Shown here in pieces: positions 8,411 to 18,277 of a stretch of 50,187 nt of DNA (position 1 is its first letter; each line of letters opens with the position of its first letter). The notes below the pieces were generated by a model. That model searched no databases. It saw only the letters and a program-made list of their open reading frames with translations, and was not told where the DNA came from. A program made the translations under genes and the position numbers. The stretch comes from Paracoccaceae bacterium (lineage in GTDB: Bacteria; Pseudomonadota; Alphaproteobacteria; Rhodobacterales; Rhodobacteraceae), in NCBI GenBank assembly GCA_020628545.1, contig JAHDEX010000017.1, positions 18,769 to 68,955 on the forward strand, in the 5' to 3' direction.

Positions 8411-10195
8411 ATGTTTCAGACCTTTGATGTTGCCTCTGACCCGAGTACCGGACCAGGTCGCTTGTCCGCTTTGCGTGCGGCTCTGAAAGAGCGTGAGGTT
8501 GACGGATTTCTGATTCCGCGTGCGGATCTTCATCAGGGTGAATACGTCGCACCGTGCGACGCAAGACTGCAATGGCTAACAGGGTTTTCGGGGTCCGCCG
8601 GGTTCTGTGCGGTTCTGCCGGACATTGCAGGGGTCTTCGTTGACGGCCGCTACCGTGTTCAAGTGCGCGCGCAGGTGGCCGAGGTCTTCACACCTGTCAA
8701 TTGGCCTGAGGTTGGTCTTGCGGATTGGCTGACAGAGCACCTGCCCACCGGCGGGACGATCGGCTTCGATCCATGGCTGCATACAGTGGCCGAAATTGAA
8801 AAGCTGACCGATGCATTGGAAGAGACCGATATCAAACTCTCGCCCATCGCGAACGCAATAGATGATATCTGGTCTGACCGTCCGCCGCACCCCGCCGCGC
8901 CATTCCGGGTCCAACCGCTTGAATTCGCAGGTGAACCGCACGATGAGAAGCGCAAGCGGATCGGTGCCTCATTGAAAGCCGACCATTGCGTAATCACGGC
9001 ACCGGACTCGATTGCGTGGTTGCTCAACATCCGCGGCAGCGACATCGAGCGCAACCCAGTGCCCCACTCCTGCGCCATCCTTGGCCGCGATGGCGCCCTG
9101 CAACTTTTTGCGCGCACTGGTCAGGCGGAGCCGGTGGCGGACCATCTTGGGGCGGATGTGACGCTTTCGGGGTGGGATCAATTGTCCGAAGCAGTGCGCG
9201 ACTTGCCGGGATCGGTGCAGATCGCGCCTGGCGCGTGCCCCGTTGCGATCCGGGATCTGATCGCACCAGAACGTTTGAAGCGGCAGACGGATCCTTGTGC
9301 CCTGCCAAAGGCGCGCAAGAACGCAACCGAAATTGCAGGCACCAAAGCCGCCCACCACCGCGATGCCATTGCGATGGTTCAGTTTCTGGCCTGGCTTGAT
9401 GAACACGCACTGAAGGGCAAACTGACCGAGATTGACGTGGTCACACAACTTGAAGGCTTCCGCCGCGGATCAAATGCCTTGCGGGACATCTCTTTCGACA
9501 CAATCGCGGGAGCTGGCCCCAATGGCGCAATCGTCCATTACCGCGTCGATGAAAATACGAACCGGGAGGTGAAAGTGGGGGAACTTTTGCTCGTCGATTC
9601 CGGTGGCCAATATGACGACGGCACCACTGACATCACGCGGACCATCAGTATCGGCACACCAACAGATGAGCATTGCACCTGCTATACGCAAGTGCTGCGC
9701 GGCATGATCGCCATATCGGTTGCCCGGTTTCCGAAGGGCGTTGGCGGCGCGCATCTCGATGCCTTGGCGCGGACGCCGCTTTGGCAGGCAGGGCGCGATT
9801 ATGATCATGGAACTGGCCATGGTGTTGGCAGCTATCTTTGCGTGCATGAAGGACCGCAAAGCCTTTCGCGCAGGTCAGCCGTCCCCTTCGAGCCGGGTAT
9901 GATCCTGTCGAATGAACCCGGTTATTACCGCGAGGGGGCATTTGGCATTCGGATCGAAAACCTGATCGTTGTGGTGCCAGCCCCGACGTTACCTCACGCT
10001 GATGCCCGCGAGATGTACACGTTTGAGACACTCACGACCGTTCCTTTTGATCGGCGGCTTATCAAAACCGACGATTTGACCGATGAAGAACGGGTCTGGA
10101 TCAATCAGTATCATGCAGATACGCTCACCCGGATTTCCCCTCATGTTGAGGGTTCCACAAAAGCCTGGCTCACGGCGGCTTGCGCACCTCTTTGA
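8411..10195 (+). CDS. M24 family aminopeptidase P
   Basis: Xaa-Pro aminopeptidase removing N-terminal residues before proline; cytoplasmic (no signal peptide). The 594 residues have two creatinase-like N-terminal domains and a C-terminal pita-bread domain with all five metal ligands: Asp396 (LLVDSGG), Asp407 (GTTDITRT), His470 (HGTGHGVG), Glu502 (SNEPGYY) and Glu516 (RIENL). The length is that of the long aminopeptidase P form. The ATG at 8411 has AAGG 8 nt upstream; in-frame codons further upstream lack this and lie in a GC-rich hairpin region (8347-8359). It stands alone between cobT and a DUF427 gene. Confidence 0.93.
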   Translation: MFQTFDVASDPSTGPGRLSALRAALKEREVDGFLIPRADLHQGEYVAPCDARLQWLTGFSGSAGFCAVLPDIAGVFVDGRYRVQVRAQVAEVFTPVNWPEVGLADWLTEHLPTGGTIGFDPWLHTVAEIEKLTDALEETDIKLSPIANAIDDIWSDRPPHPAAPFRVQPLEFAGEPHDEKRKRIGASLKADHCVITAPDSIAWLLNIRGSDIERNPVPHSCAILGRDGALQLFARTGQAEPVADHLGADVTLSGWDQLSEAVRDLPGSVQIAPGACPVAIRDLIAPERLKRQTDPCALPKARKNATEIAGTKAAHHRDAIAMVQFLAWLDEHALKGKLTEIDVVTQLEGFRRGSNALRDISFDTIAGAGPNGAIVHYRVDENTNREVKVGELLLVDSGGQYDDGTTDITRTISIGTPTDEHCTCYTQVLRGMIAISVARFPKGVGGAHLDALARTPLWQAGRDYDHGTGHGVGSYLCVHEGPQSLSRRSAVPFEPGMILSNEPGYYREGAFGIRIENLIVVVPAPTLPHADAREMYTFETLTTVPFDRRLIKTDDLTDEERVWINQYHADTLTRISPHVEGSTKAWLTAACAPL

Positions 10196-10275
10196 CAGAT
10201 GTGACATCACACGCGTGTCATATGCGCGCTGTAAATAACGCTGACCTGGCCCATGACATTGGAAAGGATGCCATC

Positions 10276-10617
10276 ATGGCTGCAGATATCGTAATTACTC
10301 CGGCTGCGGGCACCTGGGTTGTGCGGATTGCCGGCGCCGTGCTGGGGGAAAGCACAAAGGCGATGTCACTGAAGGAGAACGGATACGATGAGGTCATCTA
10401 TTTCCCGCGCGACGATATCGCGATGGCCTTTCTCGAACCTTCCGACAAGACAACCGTTTGTCCGAAGAAAGGGACCGCCAGCTACTTCTCCGTCGAGGCC
10501 AAAAGCGGAACGTTGCCGGATGCGGTGTGGTCCTATGAAGACCCGATCGATGGCGTGAAAGAGATTGCAGGCATGCTGGCTTTCCAAGGCGACAAAGTCG
10601 CTGTCGAACAGGTTTGA
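10276..10617 (+). CDS. DUF427 domain protein
   Basis: 113 residues of the DUF427 fold, a small beta-rich family seen in many bacteria and fungi with no established function. Recognisable family features are the VVRIAGAVLGES start, EVIYFPRDDIAM, the TVCPKKGTASYFSV segment with its cysteine, and the terminal VWSYEDP..GVKEIAG..AF motif. GGAAAGG lies 8 nt before the ATG at 10276, excluding the longer reading frame that starts at 10180. A terminator-like hairpin follows before the convergent ClC gene. Confidence 0.88.
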   Translation: MAADIVITPAAGTWVVRIAGAVLGESTKAMSLKENGYDEVIYFPRDDIAMAFLEPSDKTTVCPKKGTASYFSVEAKSGTLPDAVWSYEDPIDGVKEIAGMLAFQGDKVAVEQV

Positions 10618-10653
10618 TCCCGCAGACGGCACGCGCGAGGTGAGTGCGGGACG

Positions 10654-10675
10654 CCTCCGGCGGGGAGGTATTTTT
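10654..10675 (+). terminator. Terminator-like hairpin after DUF427 gene
   Basis: CCTCC-GGCGG-GGAGG followed by TATTTTT. Sequences of the form 'GCCTCCGGCGGGG..TATTTTTGG' are common after genes in Rhodobacteraceae, in my recollection. Confidence 0.65.
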
Positions 10676-10709
10676 GGCAAGAAGAAGATGCTGGTGCGCT
10701 TGATCGCGC

Positions 10710-12398
10710 TTAGGAGTGTTCTTCGGCGGCCGTCGCAGCAAGGGCTTTGTTCATCACCTTGAGCGCATCAACTTGAAAGAGTGCGCCCCATAGTTCCGGC
10801 GGCGCATCTTCATCGCCCAAAGTCACCACGGGCACATACGCATGATTTCCCTTTTCGAACAACGGCATTGCCTGTTCGAGCGTTGCGTTTCCGTCGATGT
10901 AGATCCCGTCCCGGATCAGATCCCAGCACGCATCAGGGTCTGCGGCATTGGGTTTTCCCGTACTGCGCATCACATTTGCAACTCGGAAGGTGGCAAGGAG
11001 GTATGTCTGGGGACCTGCAGCAAGGTGCACATTGCGCCGTTCAAGTTGCGTCAGAAAGAATGATCGATCCACCATCGTGGCCGAAAGCGCGCTGGAGGTG
11101 GAGACCGCGACCATCACCGCCAAACCGGTTTGCCAGTCGCCCGTCAATTCAAAAACAATCAATGTGGTTGAGATCGGCGCCCCCAACACGGCCGCCGCCA
11201 CCGCTCCCATGCCTGCCAAGGCGTAGAGAGAGTACTCGCCCGATACGTCTGGGAACACGCTGGTCGCGATAATCCCGTAGGCCAGCCCGGTCAGCGCGCC
11301 AACCATAAGTGCCGGCGAGAAGACCCCGCCCCCCATGCGCCCGCCCATCGTAATCGCGACCGCAATGACTTTGACCACTGCGATTGTAATCGCAAAAGTC
11401 AGTGTCAGATCCCCTGAAAGGGCGCGCACCGTCGTCTCATACCCGACACCAATGATCTGCGGGAATTGCGTTGCAATCAGCCCGAGCAGGAACCCCGACA
11501 TCGCGGGGCGGACATATCGCGGTATCCCGAACCGGGTTTGCACGGCGGTGCCAAAATCCTCCGCCCAGAAAATCGAGCGCATGAGCACAACCGCCACCAT
11601 GCCACAAACAAGGCCGAGGAGCAGAAATGCCGGAAGCTCGATGTAGAAGTTCAACGCGTTTTGCGCGGGCAATACAAATTCGGTCACATCGCCAAACGCG
11701 AGGCGGTTGATGATCGTGCCTGCAACAGAGGCGATCACAATCGGCGCAAAGGAGTGCATCGCAAAGTGGCGCAGCACGACCTCCAACGCAAAAAGCGCCC
11801 CTGCGATCGGTGCGTTAAAGCTCGCGGACACGGCAGCGGCCACTGCGCAGCCCAAAAGATCACGGCCGGTGATCCCGTCCGCGCGGATGAAGCGCGCGAC
11901 GACGGTTGAAATGACACCGGCCATGTGCACGACTGGTCCTTCTCGGCCCGAAGACCCTCCCGAGGACAAGGTGATCAGGCTGGCGAGGGCCGAGGCTATC
12001 CCCGTTTTTGTTGAGACCCGCCCTTCTTTCAGCGCCGCCCCCTCGATCACGTCAGCAACCGACCGCGCGCGCCCGTCGGGCGTAAAGACATGCAGAATGA
12101 TCCCAACAATCAGTCCCCCAATCGTGGGGATCAGCACAATGTGGTACCACGTCAACATGGTTGCGAGCGTGTGCAGGCGGGTGACGTCTTCTGCCTGATA
12201 CAGCGTTGCTTGCAGCCAATCGATGCTCAGACGAAACCCAAGTGCCGCAAAGCCCGCACCGATCCCCACCAGCATGGCGATGAACCAGAATTGCAGCGGG
12301 CTCGGCCCATCGCGCTTGATCGTGTAGACGCCGCGGTACATAACGCTGCGGCCTCTGCGATAGGCGCGTGTGATGAAATTGGAAGCCGTCTGTCGCAT
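10710..12398 (-). CDS. ClC family chloride channel/transporter with C-terminal CBS-like tail
   Basis: 562 residues with the ClC membrane domain (about 35-455) and a short CBS-like cytoplasmic tail. The anion-pathway motifs GSSGREGP (148-155, gating Glu153), GGRMGGGVFSPA and the GMGAV..VLGAPISTT helix are present. Two departures stand out: the first motif, GSGIP in E. coli ClC-ec1, is not seen (region ARSVADVIEG, 111-120), and the residue aligned with the proton glutamate Glu203 appears to be Val207 (FALEVV). Channels, rather than H+/Cl- exchangers, carry a non-acidic residue there. The gene is convergent with DUF427 and starts 96 nt after the recN stop. The alignment is by eye. Confidence 0.93.
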   Translation of the reverse strand: MRQTASNFITRAYRRGRSVMYRGVYTIKRDGPSPLQFWFIAMLVGIGAGFAALGFRLSIDWLQATLYQAEDVTRLHTLATMLTWYHIVLIPTIGGLIVGIILHVFTPDGRARSVADVIEGAALKEGRVSTKTGIASALASLITLSSGGSSGREGPVVHMAGVISTVVARFIRADGITGRDLLGCAVAAAVSASFNAPIAGALFALEVVLRHFAMHSFAPIVIASVAGTIINRLAFGDVTEFVLPAQNALNFYIELPAFLLLGLVCGMVAVVLMRSIFWAEDFGTAVQTRFGIPRYVRPAMSGFLLGLIATQFPQIIGVGYETTVRALSGDLTLTFAITIAVVKVIAVAITMGGRMGGGVFSPALMVGALTGLAYGIIATSVFPDVSGEYSLYALAGMGAVAAAVLGAPISTTLIVFELTGDWQTGLAVMVAVSTSSALSATMVDRSFFLTQLERRNVHLAAGPQTYLLATFRVANVMRSTGKPNAADPDACWDLIRDGIYIDGNATLEQAMPLFEKGNHAYVPVVTLGDEDAPPELWGALFQVDALKVMNKALAATAAEEHS

Positions 12399-12494
12399 TT
12401 CAGGGCTTTCTGACCAGCCGGAGCGCCCCGCTGTAACAAGGGCGTGTAACGCCTTTATCTGTAAGCGAAAACACTGTGCCTTCGCAATGCATCA

Positions 12495-14159
12495 CTATGC
12501 GATCTCCGGATCCATGAGCGCCTTTGCCGCCGCCCGCGCTGCATCTGTGACGGTATCGCCCGACAACATGCGCGCGATTTCATCAATCCGTTCGTCCGGT
12601 TTCAAAGGGACCACGGTTGAGAGTGTTTGCGATTTGGTCTGCCGCTTTTCGACACGCCAATGGTGCTGCCCCAACGCGGCAACCTGCGGGGAGTGCGTAA
12701 CGACCAAAACCTGACCGCCCTCTGACAAGCTTGCCAGACGACGCCCAACCGCATCGGCTGTGGCACCGCCCACCCCGCGATCAATCTCATCGAAAATCAT
12801 TGTCAGCCCGCCGCTTTCGGCCTGCGTCAGGCAGACTTTCAACGCCAACAGAAAGCGCGAGAGTTCGCCGCCCGACGCGATTTTGTTCAGTGGGCCAGCG
12901 GGCGCGCCAGGGTTTGTTGCGACCTGAAACGCGACCACATCTTGGCCGTCCGGGCCGGGGTCGGTCGCGGATACGTCAGTGGTAAAAACTGCCCGCTCCA
13001 TCTTCAGCGGCGCAAGCTCTGCTGCCATTGCCTTATCGAGCGATTTTGCCGCCTTCACCCGCTTTGCCGTCAACCGCTCCGCTGCAGTTCTGTAGGCGGC
13101 CTCAGCGGTTTTGACGTCTCCCTCACAACGTGCGAGGTCGCCCGCCCCCTCATCCACAACAGCCAATCGCGCCCGAAGCTCGGACCCGAGGTCTGCCAAA
13201 TCATCCGCAAGCACCTGATGTTTCCTGGCAAGGCCCCGGATCGCAAAAAGCCGTTCCTCGGCCTCTTCCAACTCTGCGGGATTGAAGGATAACGCGTTCA
13301 GACAAGCCTCGATCCCTTGCTGCGCCTCATCAAGGGCCAAAGCCGCGCGTTCCAGCGCCGCCAATGGATCATCAAGCTGACCATCTGCCTTGTCTGAGAC
13401 GCCAATGAGCCAGCGTGATGCATCCGAAACCATCCCCTCGGCGCCTGACAAGCTGACCGCCTCACCGGCCTTTGCGATATCCTCGCGGATTTTTTCAGCC
13501 GCCTGCATCAAACGGCGTTGCGCGTCGAGCGTCGCCTCTTCGCCCGGCTGAGGATCAAGCGCATCAATCTCAGACACCGCATGGCGCAAATACTCTTCGT
13601 CGGCCTGCGCCGCTGCGATCTGTACTTGCGTTTCCGCCAACCGCTTTCGCGCTTCCGCGAGCGCACGCCACGCAGTACGGACCTTGGCAACATCCGGTGC
13701 CAGACCCGCATAGTCATCCAGAAGCAACCGGTGGCCGCGCGGATTTAACAACCCGCGGTCATCATGCTGCCCGTGCAGTTCCACCAACGTTTCCGATAGC
13801 TGCCGCAAAACTTCACCACTGACACGACGATCATTGATCCAAGCTGTCTTGCGTCCGTCAGCAGTGTTCACGCGTCGCAGGATCACTTCGCCGTCTTCGG
13901 CACCGATCCCTGCTTCTGCGAGAACGGCGTACCCCGGATGCCCATCTGGCAAATCGAAAACCGCTGTCACTTCGCCCTGCTCAGCACCAGCGCGGACCAA
14001 CTCTGCGCGGCCACGCCAGCCCAGAACAAACCCCAAGGAATCCAAAAGGATGGACTTTCCCGCGCCGGTCTCACCGGTCAGCACATTCAGTCCCGCTTGG
14101 AACGTCAGGTCCAACCGTTCGATGATGAGCATGTCGCGAATGTCCAGGCCGCGCAGCAT
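12495..14159 (-). CDS. recN: DNA repair protein RecN
   Basis: RecN is an SMC-like ATPase that gathers broken DNA ends during recombination repair. The 554 residues have Walker A GETGAGKS (29-36), a long central coiled coil rich in Ala/Glu/Arg (about 150-370), the ABC signature ASGGELSRF and Walker B TMIFDEIDRGVGG near the C-terminus. The ATG begins MLRGLDIRDMLIIERLDL, the usual RecN opening. It follows bamD by 43 nt on the same strand, the conserved lpxC-bamD-recN order. No SOS box was recognised in that short spacer, so it probably shares the bamD transcript. Confidence 0.97.
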   Translation of the reverse strand: MLRGLDIRDMLIIERLDLTFQAGLNVLTGETGAGKSILLDSLGFVLGWRGRAELVRAGAEQGEVTAVFDLPDGHPGYAVLAEAGIGAEDGEVILRRVNTADGRKTAWINDRRVSGEVLRQLSETLVELHGQHDDRGLLNPRGHRLLLDDYAGLAPDVAKVRTAWRALAEARKRLAETQVQIAAAQADEEYLRHAVSEIDALDPQPGEEATLDAQRRLMQAAEKIREDIAKAGEAVSLSGAEGMVSDASRWLIGVSDKADGQLDDPLAALERAALALDEAQQGIEACLNALSFNPAELEEAEERLFAIRGLARKHQVLADDLADLGSELRARLAVVDEGAGDLARCEGDVKTAEAAYRTAAERLTAKRVKAAKSLDKAMAAELAPLKMERAVFTTDVSATDPGPDGQDVVAFQVATNPGAPAGPLNKIASGGELSRFLLALKVCLTQAESGGLTMIFDEIDRGVGGATADAVGRRLASLSEGGQVLVVTHSPQVAALGQHHWRVEKRQTKSQTLSTVVPLKPDERIDEIARMLSGDTVTDAARAAAKALMDPEIA

Positions 14160-14202
14160 CTGTCAGAGCGCCCCCAACGCCTGGGCAAAGCCCGTGATCT
14201 GC

Positions 14203-15057
14203 CTACAACCACTCACCTAGCAGGACTTGCCGATAAATCGAGGAAAGCCAGTTGTCCCCTGTCGACGCAGGTTGCAAGCCTTGACCTGTCAACAAGGCAT
14301 AGCTTTCGGCATACCATTCCGTGTTCTGGTAGTTGTGACCCAAAATGGCCCCCGCCGTTTGTGCTTCGGCCGTCAGGCCAAGCGACAGATAAGCCTCAAC
14401 CAAACGGTGCAGAGCTTCCGCAGTATGTGTTGTGGTCTGGAAGTCTTCCACAACTATCCGGAACCGGTTCACAGACGCCGCATAGAACCCACGCTTGAGG
14501 TAGTAACGGCCAATTTCCATCTCTTTTGCAGCGAGATGGCTGAACGCGAGGTCAAACTTCGGGATCGACGCAGTGGCATATTCAGTACCCGGGTACTGCT
14601 CAATCACAGTCCGCAGCGCTTGTAATGCCTGAAACGTCAAGCCCTGATCGCGACCAATTTCATCAATCTGATCGTAGTAAGATAAGGCGAGCAAATAATG
14701 CGCGTAGGCCGCGTCCTGCTCTACCGGATAGAAATCAATGTAGCGTTGCGCGGCGGCGCGACTATTCGGGTAGTCTTCGTCTTTGTGATACGAAAAGGCC
14801 TGCATGATCAGCGCACGCTGCGCGAAGTCGGAATAGGGATAAAGGCGCTCAATCTCACCAAATGTCACCGCAGCATCGTCGGGTTGCCCCTGTTCCAGCT
14901 GCAACTCACCCTTCGAGAAAATCTGCTGCGCGGTCAGGTCTTCGAACGCAACCGTTTCGTCGCCGCCAAAAAAGCTGCAACCAGCAAGGACACTGAATGC
15001 CAAAGCAGCCGGGATCGCCCGAAAACCGGTTTTGCTGATCTTGCTTGTGCCTGACAT
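14203..15057 (-). CDS. bamD: Outer membrane assembly lipoprotein BamD
   Basis: BamD is the essential TPR lipoprotein of the BAM complex that folds beta-barrel proteins into the outer membrane. A lipoprotein signal with lipobox LAGC puts the acylated Cys at 27 (start ATG 15057, GAGGA five to six nt upstream; an in-frame TTG at 15078 is less likely). Helical tetratricopeptide repeats fill 45-270, including FSKGELQLEQGQ and YLLALSYYDQ. The 284 residues match the family. It lies between lpxC and recN; a 136-nt spacer from lpxC leaves room for its own promoter. Confidence 0.95.
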   Translation of the reverse strand: MSGTSKISKTGFRAIPAALAFSVLAGCSFFGGDETVAFEDLTAQQIFSKGELQLEQGQPDDAAVTFGEIERLYPYSDFAQRALIMQAFSYHKDEDYPNSRAAAQRYIDFYPVEQDAAYAHYLLALSYYDQIDEIGRDQGLTFQALQALRTVIEQYPGTEYATASIPKFDLAFSHLAAKEMEIGRYYLKRGFYAASVNRFRIVVEDFQTTTHTAEALHRLVEAYLSLGLTAEAQTAGAILGHNYQNTEWYAESYALLTGQGLQPASTGDNWLSSIYRQVLLGEWL

Positions 15058-15193
15058 GCCTGTCCTCGTACGACGCAACTACCGCAGAAGCCCTTTTGGG
15101 CCGTTTCGCACGGGTTTAGCACATAAAAATCGGGGGCAAAACGTCTTTCGACAGCGCATGATCACTTCCGCGTAGGATGTGATCAGCAAATGG

Positions 15194-16114
15194 CTAGGCG
15201 ACCGCTTCGAGGTCGGCGACAGACACGCCGACACCAGGCAGGCGCGCAGCCGTTGCCGGGTCACAGTCAACCCATCGCCAGTTGCGCTGATCAGCGAAAA
15301 GCGCGTGAAGCAGCTTATTGGTCAGGTTGTGTCCTGCTTTATGGCCCTCATACCGACCCAAGATCGGTGCCCCGGCGGTAAACAAATCCCCCAATGCATC
15401 CAGCATCTTATGGCGCACAGCTTCATCGGCGTGACGCAATCCTCCGGGGCTGAGAACCTTGTCCCCATCGACGACAACAGCGTTGTCCATCGTCCCACCA
15501 AGGGCCAAACCATTTGCGCGCATCGCATCTACATCCGCCGCCCGGCAAAACGTCCGGCTATCGCAGAGTTCGCGCACAAAGGCACCGTTCGCCATGTTGA
15601 GGGCTTTGCTTTGGACGCCGATTGCCGCATCGGCAAAGGCGATATCAAACGCGATTTGCAATGTCGTGGCTGGTGTCAGACGCGCGTAGGCGTCACCCTC
15701 TTCCACAACGACATCACGCAACACCTCAATCGCACGCAAGGTGGCCGCCTGTCGGTCAAGACCCGCACGTACAAATCCACGGACAAACTCTGCCGAAGAC
15801 CCGTCAAGAATTGGCACTTCCGGACCGTCCAACGCCACAACCGCATTATGGATTCCACAGCCAAACAGCGCAGCCATGACATGCTCTATGGTAGAGACAG
15901 TGACACCTGCGTCATTCTTCAACCGCGTGTTCAACGGAGACACTTCAACATGATCCCAGCGCGCAGGCAGATCAGCCACATCCCGTGGCACATCCGTCCG
16001 GCGGAACACGATCCCGGTGTTCGCCTTCGCTGGCGACACGACCAAACGCACTGGCATGCCGCTGTGCAGGCCAGTCCCTTCGAAGGTCACAGATGTTTTC
16101 AGCGTTGCTTGCAC
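15194..16114 (-). CDS. lpxC: UDP-3-O-acyl-N-acetylglucosamine deacetylase LpxC
   Basis: LpxC is the zinc deacetylase of the first committed step in lipid A synthesis. Zinc ligands His78 (TIEHVMAAL), His235 and Asp239 (VRHKMLDALGD) are present, with the general base Glu77 and His262 (EGHKAGHN). The start is uncertain: a GTG at 16114 gives 306 residues beginning (M)QATLKTSVTFEG, close to known LpxC starts, while an in-frame TTG at 16129 adds five residues; neither has a good ribosome site. The ftsZ terminator and 230 nt separate it from ftsZ, so it has its own promoter. Confidence 0.95.
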   Translation of the reverse strand: MQATLKTSVTFEGTGLHSGMPVRLVVSPAKANTGIVFRRTDVPRDVADLPARWDHVEVSPLNTRLKNDAGVTVSTIEHVMAALFGCGIHNAVVALDGPEVPILDGSSAEFVRGFVRAGLDRQAATLRAIEVLRDVVVEEGDAYARLTPATTLQIAFDIAFADAAIGVQSKALNMANGAFVRELCDSRTFCRAADVDAMRANGLALGGTMDNAVVVDGDKVLSPGGLRHADEAVRHKMLDALGDLFTAGAPILGRYEGHKAGHNLTNKLLHALFADQRNWRWVDCDPATAARLPGVGVSVADLEAVA

Positions 16115-16261
16115 GTCCGGGTTCCACAATTGGGTCTTTCAACTGGCTGTAACCTAGGGACTGAGACCGCCCGTCTCAATTCACCATTTGCAACTGTCTG
16201 AAACATCATGTTTCTGCGCCGCAGAAAAAAATTAGTTCCGGCGACAAACCGCTGATCTCAA

Positions 16262-16287
16262 AAGAAAAAGGCCGCCCGGCGGCGGCC
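16262..16287 (-). terminator. Intrinsic terminator after ftsZ
   Basis: On the minus strand GGCCGCC-GCCG-GGCGGCC is followed by TTTTTCTTTT. It lies about 60 nt past the ftsZ stop and appears to close the dcw transcript before lpxC. Confidence 0.9.
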
Positions 16288-16344
16288 CATTCTTGTGATT
16301 ATGACGACACGTCACATCATATCATTTATCAAATCAGCACCGGT

Positions 16345-17943
16345 TTAGTTGGCCTGACGACGCAAAAACGCCGGAATTTCGATACGTTCCTGGTCGCCAT
16401 CCTGGGCGTCCTGTTCGCGAATGCTTGTCACTTCAGGCGTGCGACGCGGCGCAGGCTGCGCGTCAGAGCCGGTCATCCGGTTAATCAGCGAATTGATGCC
16501 AAAACGGGATTTTTCCTCAGCTTGCGGGGCCGCAGCCGCGGCGGGCCGCTGCACCGGGGCACCGTTGTCACCGGGCATCCGATTTACGGCGGCATGCAAA
16601 CGCGCCATGGCTTCGGGAGTTGGCGTGCCCGGCGCCGCGCGCCCATCGGCGCTGAGTGGTGCCTCGACAGAGACCTCAGGTGCAGGCGCAGGCTGGTATG
16701 CTGGTGGTGGCAAACCGTCGTCGTCAGCGGCTTCTGTGAACAGGTTTGGCTCACGTGTTGGCTGCGGTGCGGGTTGCGCTGCGACCGGCGCGGGCGCTGC
16801 AACTGGTGCAGACGCGGCAGGTGCCGGTGCGGCCGCCGGGGCGTGAACCGCCGCTGCCGGAGCAACGGTCGCGGCCGGCGCAACAGGCGCTTGGGTCGCT
16901 GCAACTTCGACTTGCGGCTGCTGGGTCAAAGGTTCTGCCATCGACCGGCGCGGCAGTGGTGTTTCGGCGTTGCTGGCGATGGCGTCGATGCCGGTCGCAA
17001 CCACGGACACACGCATCCGGCCTTCCATACCGGTGTCGAGTGTAGACCCCACGATAATGTTTGCTTCCGGGTCCACCTTCTCGCGGATCTTGTTCGCAGC
17101 TTCGTCGAGTTCGAAAAGCGTCAGGTCGTAGCCGCCTGTGATGTTGATCAACACGCCCTTCGCGCCTTCGAGGCTGATCTCGTCCAGAAGCGGATTCGCG
17201 ATGGCTTTCTCCGCCGCTTCAACCGCGCGGGCCTCACCATCGGCTTCGCCTGTGCCCATCATCGCCTTGCCCATCTCGTCCATCACGGCGCGCACGTCAG
17301 CAAAGTCGAGGTTGATCAGGCCAGGACGGACCATCAGGTCGGTCACACCTTTGACACCTTGGTACAGAACATCGTCTGCCAGCGCGAACGCCTCAGTAAA
17401 CGTGGTGTTTTCAGTCGCCAAACGGAACAGGTTCTGGTTCGGGATGATGATCAGCGTATCGACCACCTTCTGCAGTGCCTCGATCCCATCGTCGGCCTGC
17501 TTCATCCGCTTGCCGCCTTCGAACTGGAACGGCTTGGTTACAACACCAACGGTCAGGACTCCCATCTCTCGCGCAGCTTGGGCGATGATTGGCGCGGCAC
17601 CTGTCCCAGTGCCACCGCCCATCCCGGCCGTAATGAAGCACATGTGCGCACCTGCTAGGTGATCCACGATCTGCTCAATCGATTCTTCAGCGGCAGCCGC
17701 ACCAACTGTCGCGCGCGCCCCAGCGCCCAGACCTTCGGTGACTTTCACACCCATCTGGATTTTGGCGTCGGAACGGGATTGCTGAAGCGCCTGCGCGTCA
17801 GTGTTCGCAACAACGAACTCAACCCCGTCCAACTGCTGCTCGATCATGTTGTTGACGGCATTGCCCCCGGCCCCACCAACACCAAAAACAGTGATGCGTG
17901 GCTTCAATTCTTCATGTCCTGGAATTGAGAGGTTCAATGTCAT
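16345..17943 (-). CDS. ftsZ: Cell division protein FtsZ
   Basis: FtsZ is the tubulin-like GTPase that forms the Z ring. The GTP-binding GGGTGTG is at 109-115, followed by the T7 region [11 protein letters not shown] that completes the neighbour's active site. Past about 320 lies a long linker, rich in Ala/Pro/Val (160 or more residues), then the conserved C-terminal peptide [10 protein letters not shown] that binds FtsA and other partners. The 532 residues fit alphaproteobacterial FtsZ with long linkers. The start is ATG 17943 ([21 protein letters not shown]) with AGGCGG 7 nt before it; upstream in-frame codons are rejected. A 334-nt spacer precedes it. Confidence 0.98.
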   Translation of the reverse strand: MTLNLSIPGHEELKPRITVFGVGGAGGNAVNNMIEQQLDGVEFVVANTDAQALQQSRSDAKIQMGVKVTEGLGAGARATVGAAAAEESIEQIVDHLAGAHMCFITAGMGGGTGTGAAPIIAQAAREMGVLTVGVVTKPFQFEGGKRMKQADDGIEALQKVVDTLIIIPNQNLFRLATENTTFTEAFALADDVLYQGVKGVTDLMVRPGLINLDFADVRAVMDEMGKAMMGTGEADGEARAVEAAEKAIANPLLDEISLEGAKGVLINITGGYDLTLFELDEAANKIREKVDPEANIIVGSTLDTGMEGRMRVSVVATGIDAIASNAETPLPRRSMAEPLTQQPQVEVAATQAPVAPAATVAPAAAVHAPAAAPAPAASAPVAAPAPVAAQPAPQPTREPNLFTEAADDDGLPPPAYQPAPAPEVSVEAPLSADGRAAPGTPTPEAMARLHAAVNRMPGDNGAPVQRPAAAAAPQAEEKSRFGINSLINRMTGSDAQPAPRRTPEVTSIREQDAQDGDQERIEIPAFLRRQAN

Positions 17944-18277
17944 GTCCAATCCGCCTGTGTTTTTCATGGCCCGTCGATCGGGCAGTCTGTCCAATTGGGG
18001 CGACATTAACGTCAGGCCCCATGAAGGTCACGGGAAAATCGCGAAAATGACACAAAATGTAGCGTCGTTTTTCGCGTTTCCGGCGTGATTTTGCCTGCCC
18101 ACCGACATGTTGCCGACTTTGACCCGGGAACACATAGATATAGGCACAACCTAAAGGTGCGCGCAGGCTTGCGCGTTAACTTTTGATTCTGTGGACAACT
18201 GCTCGTCCGGTGTGCCTCTCCGACATTTTGCTGTCGGTTCGGTATTTGTTAACACTCTGTCAGAGGGCTGACCAGCC
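17944..18277. other. 334-nt ftsA-ftsZ spacer with hairpins
   Basis: No gene seen. Perfect hairpins occur at 18220-18237 (CCGACA-TTTTGC-TGTCGG), 18160-18175 (CGCGCA-GGCT-TGCGCG) and at the ftsA stop (AGGGCT/AGCCCT). None has a T run on the minus strand. GTTAAC occurs twice (18175-18180, 18248-18253). This is where ftsZ promoters would sit, but no convincing -35/-10 pair or paired CtrA site was found. Confidence 0.5.

Noticed and set aside
15179..16201. 340-codon plus-strand frame opposite lpxC
   Set aside because: Shadow of lpxC; residues are Arg/His/Cys-rich as expected for an antisense frame.
16421..17658. Long plus-strand frames across ftsZ
   Set aside because: They are the reverse side of a GC-rich gene with Ala/Pro-rich codons; ftsZ itself is certain.
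18175..18253. Two GTTAAC sites as possible CtrA sites upstream of ftsZ
   Set aside because: CtrA sites need a TTAA-N7-TTAA pair or TTAACCAT; neither copy has a correctly spaced second half.
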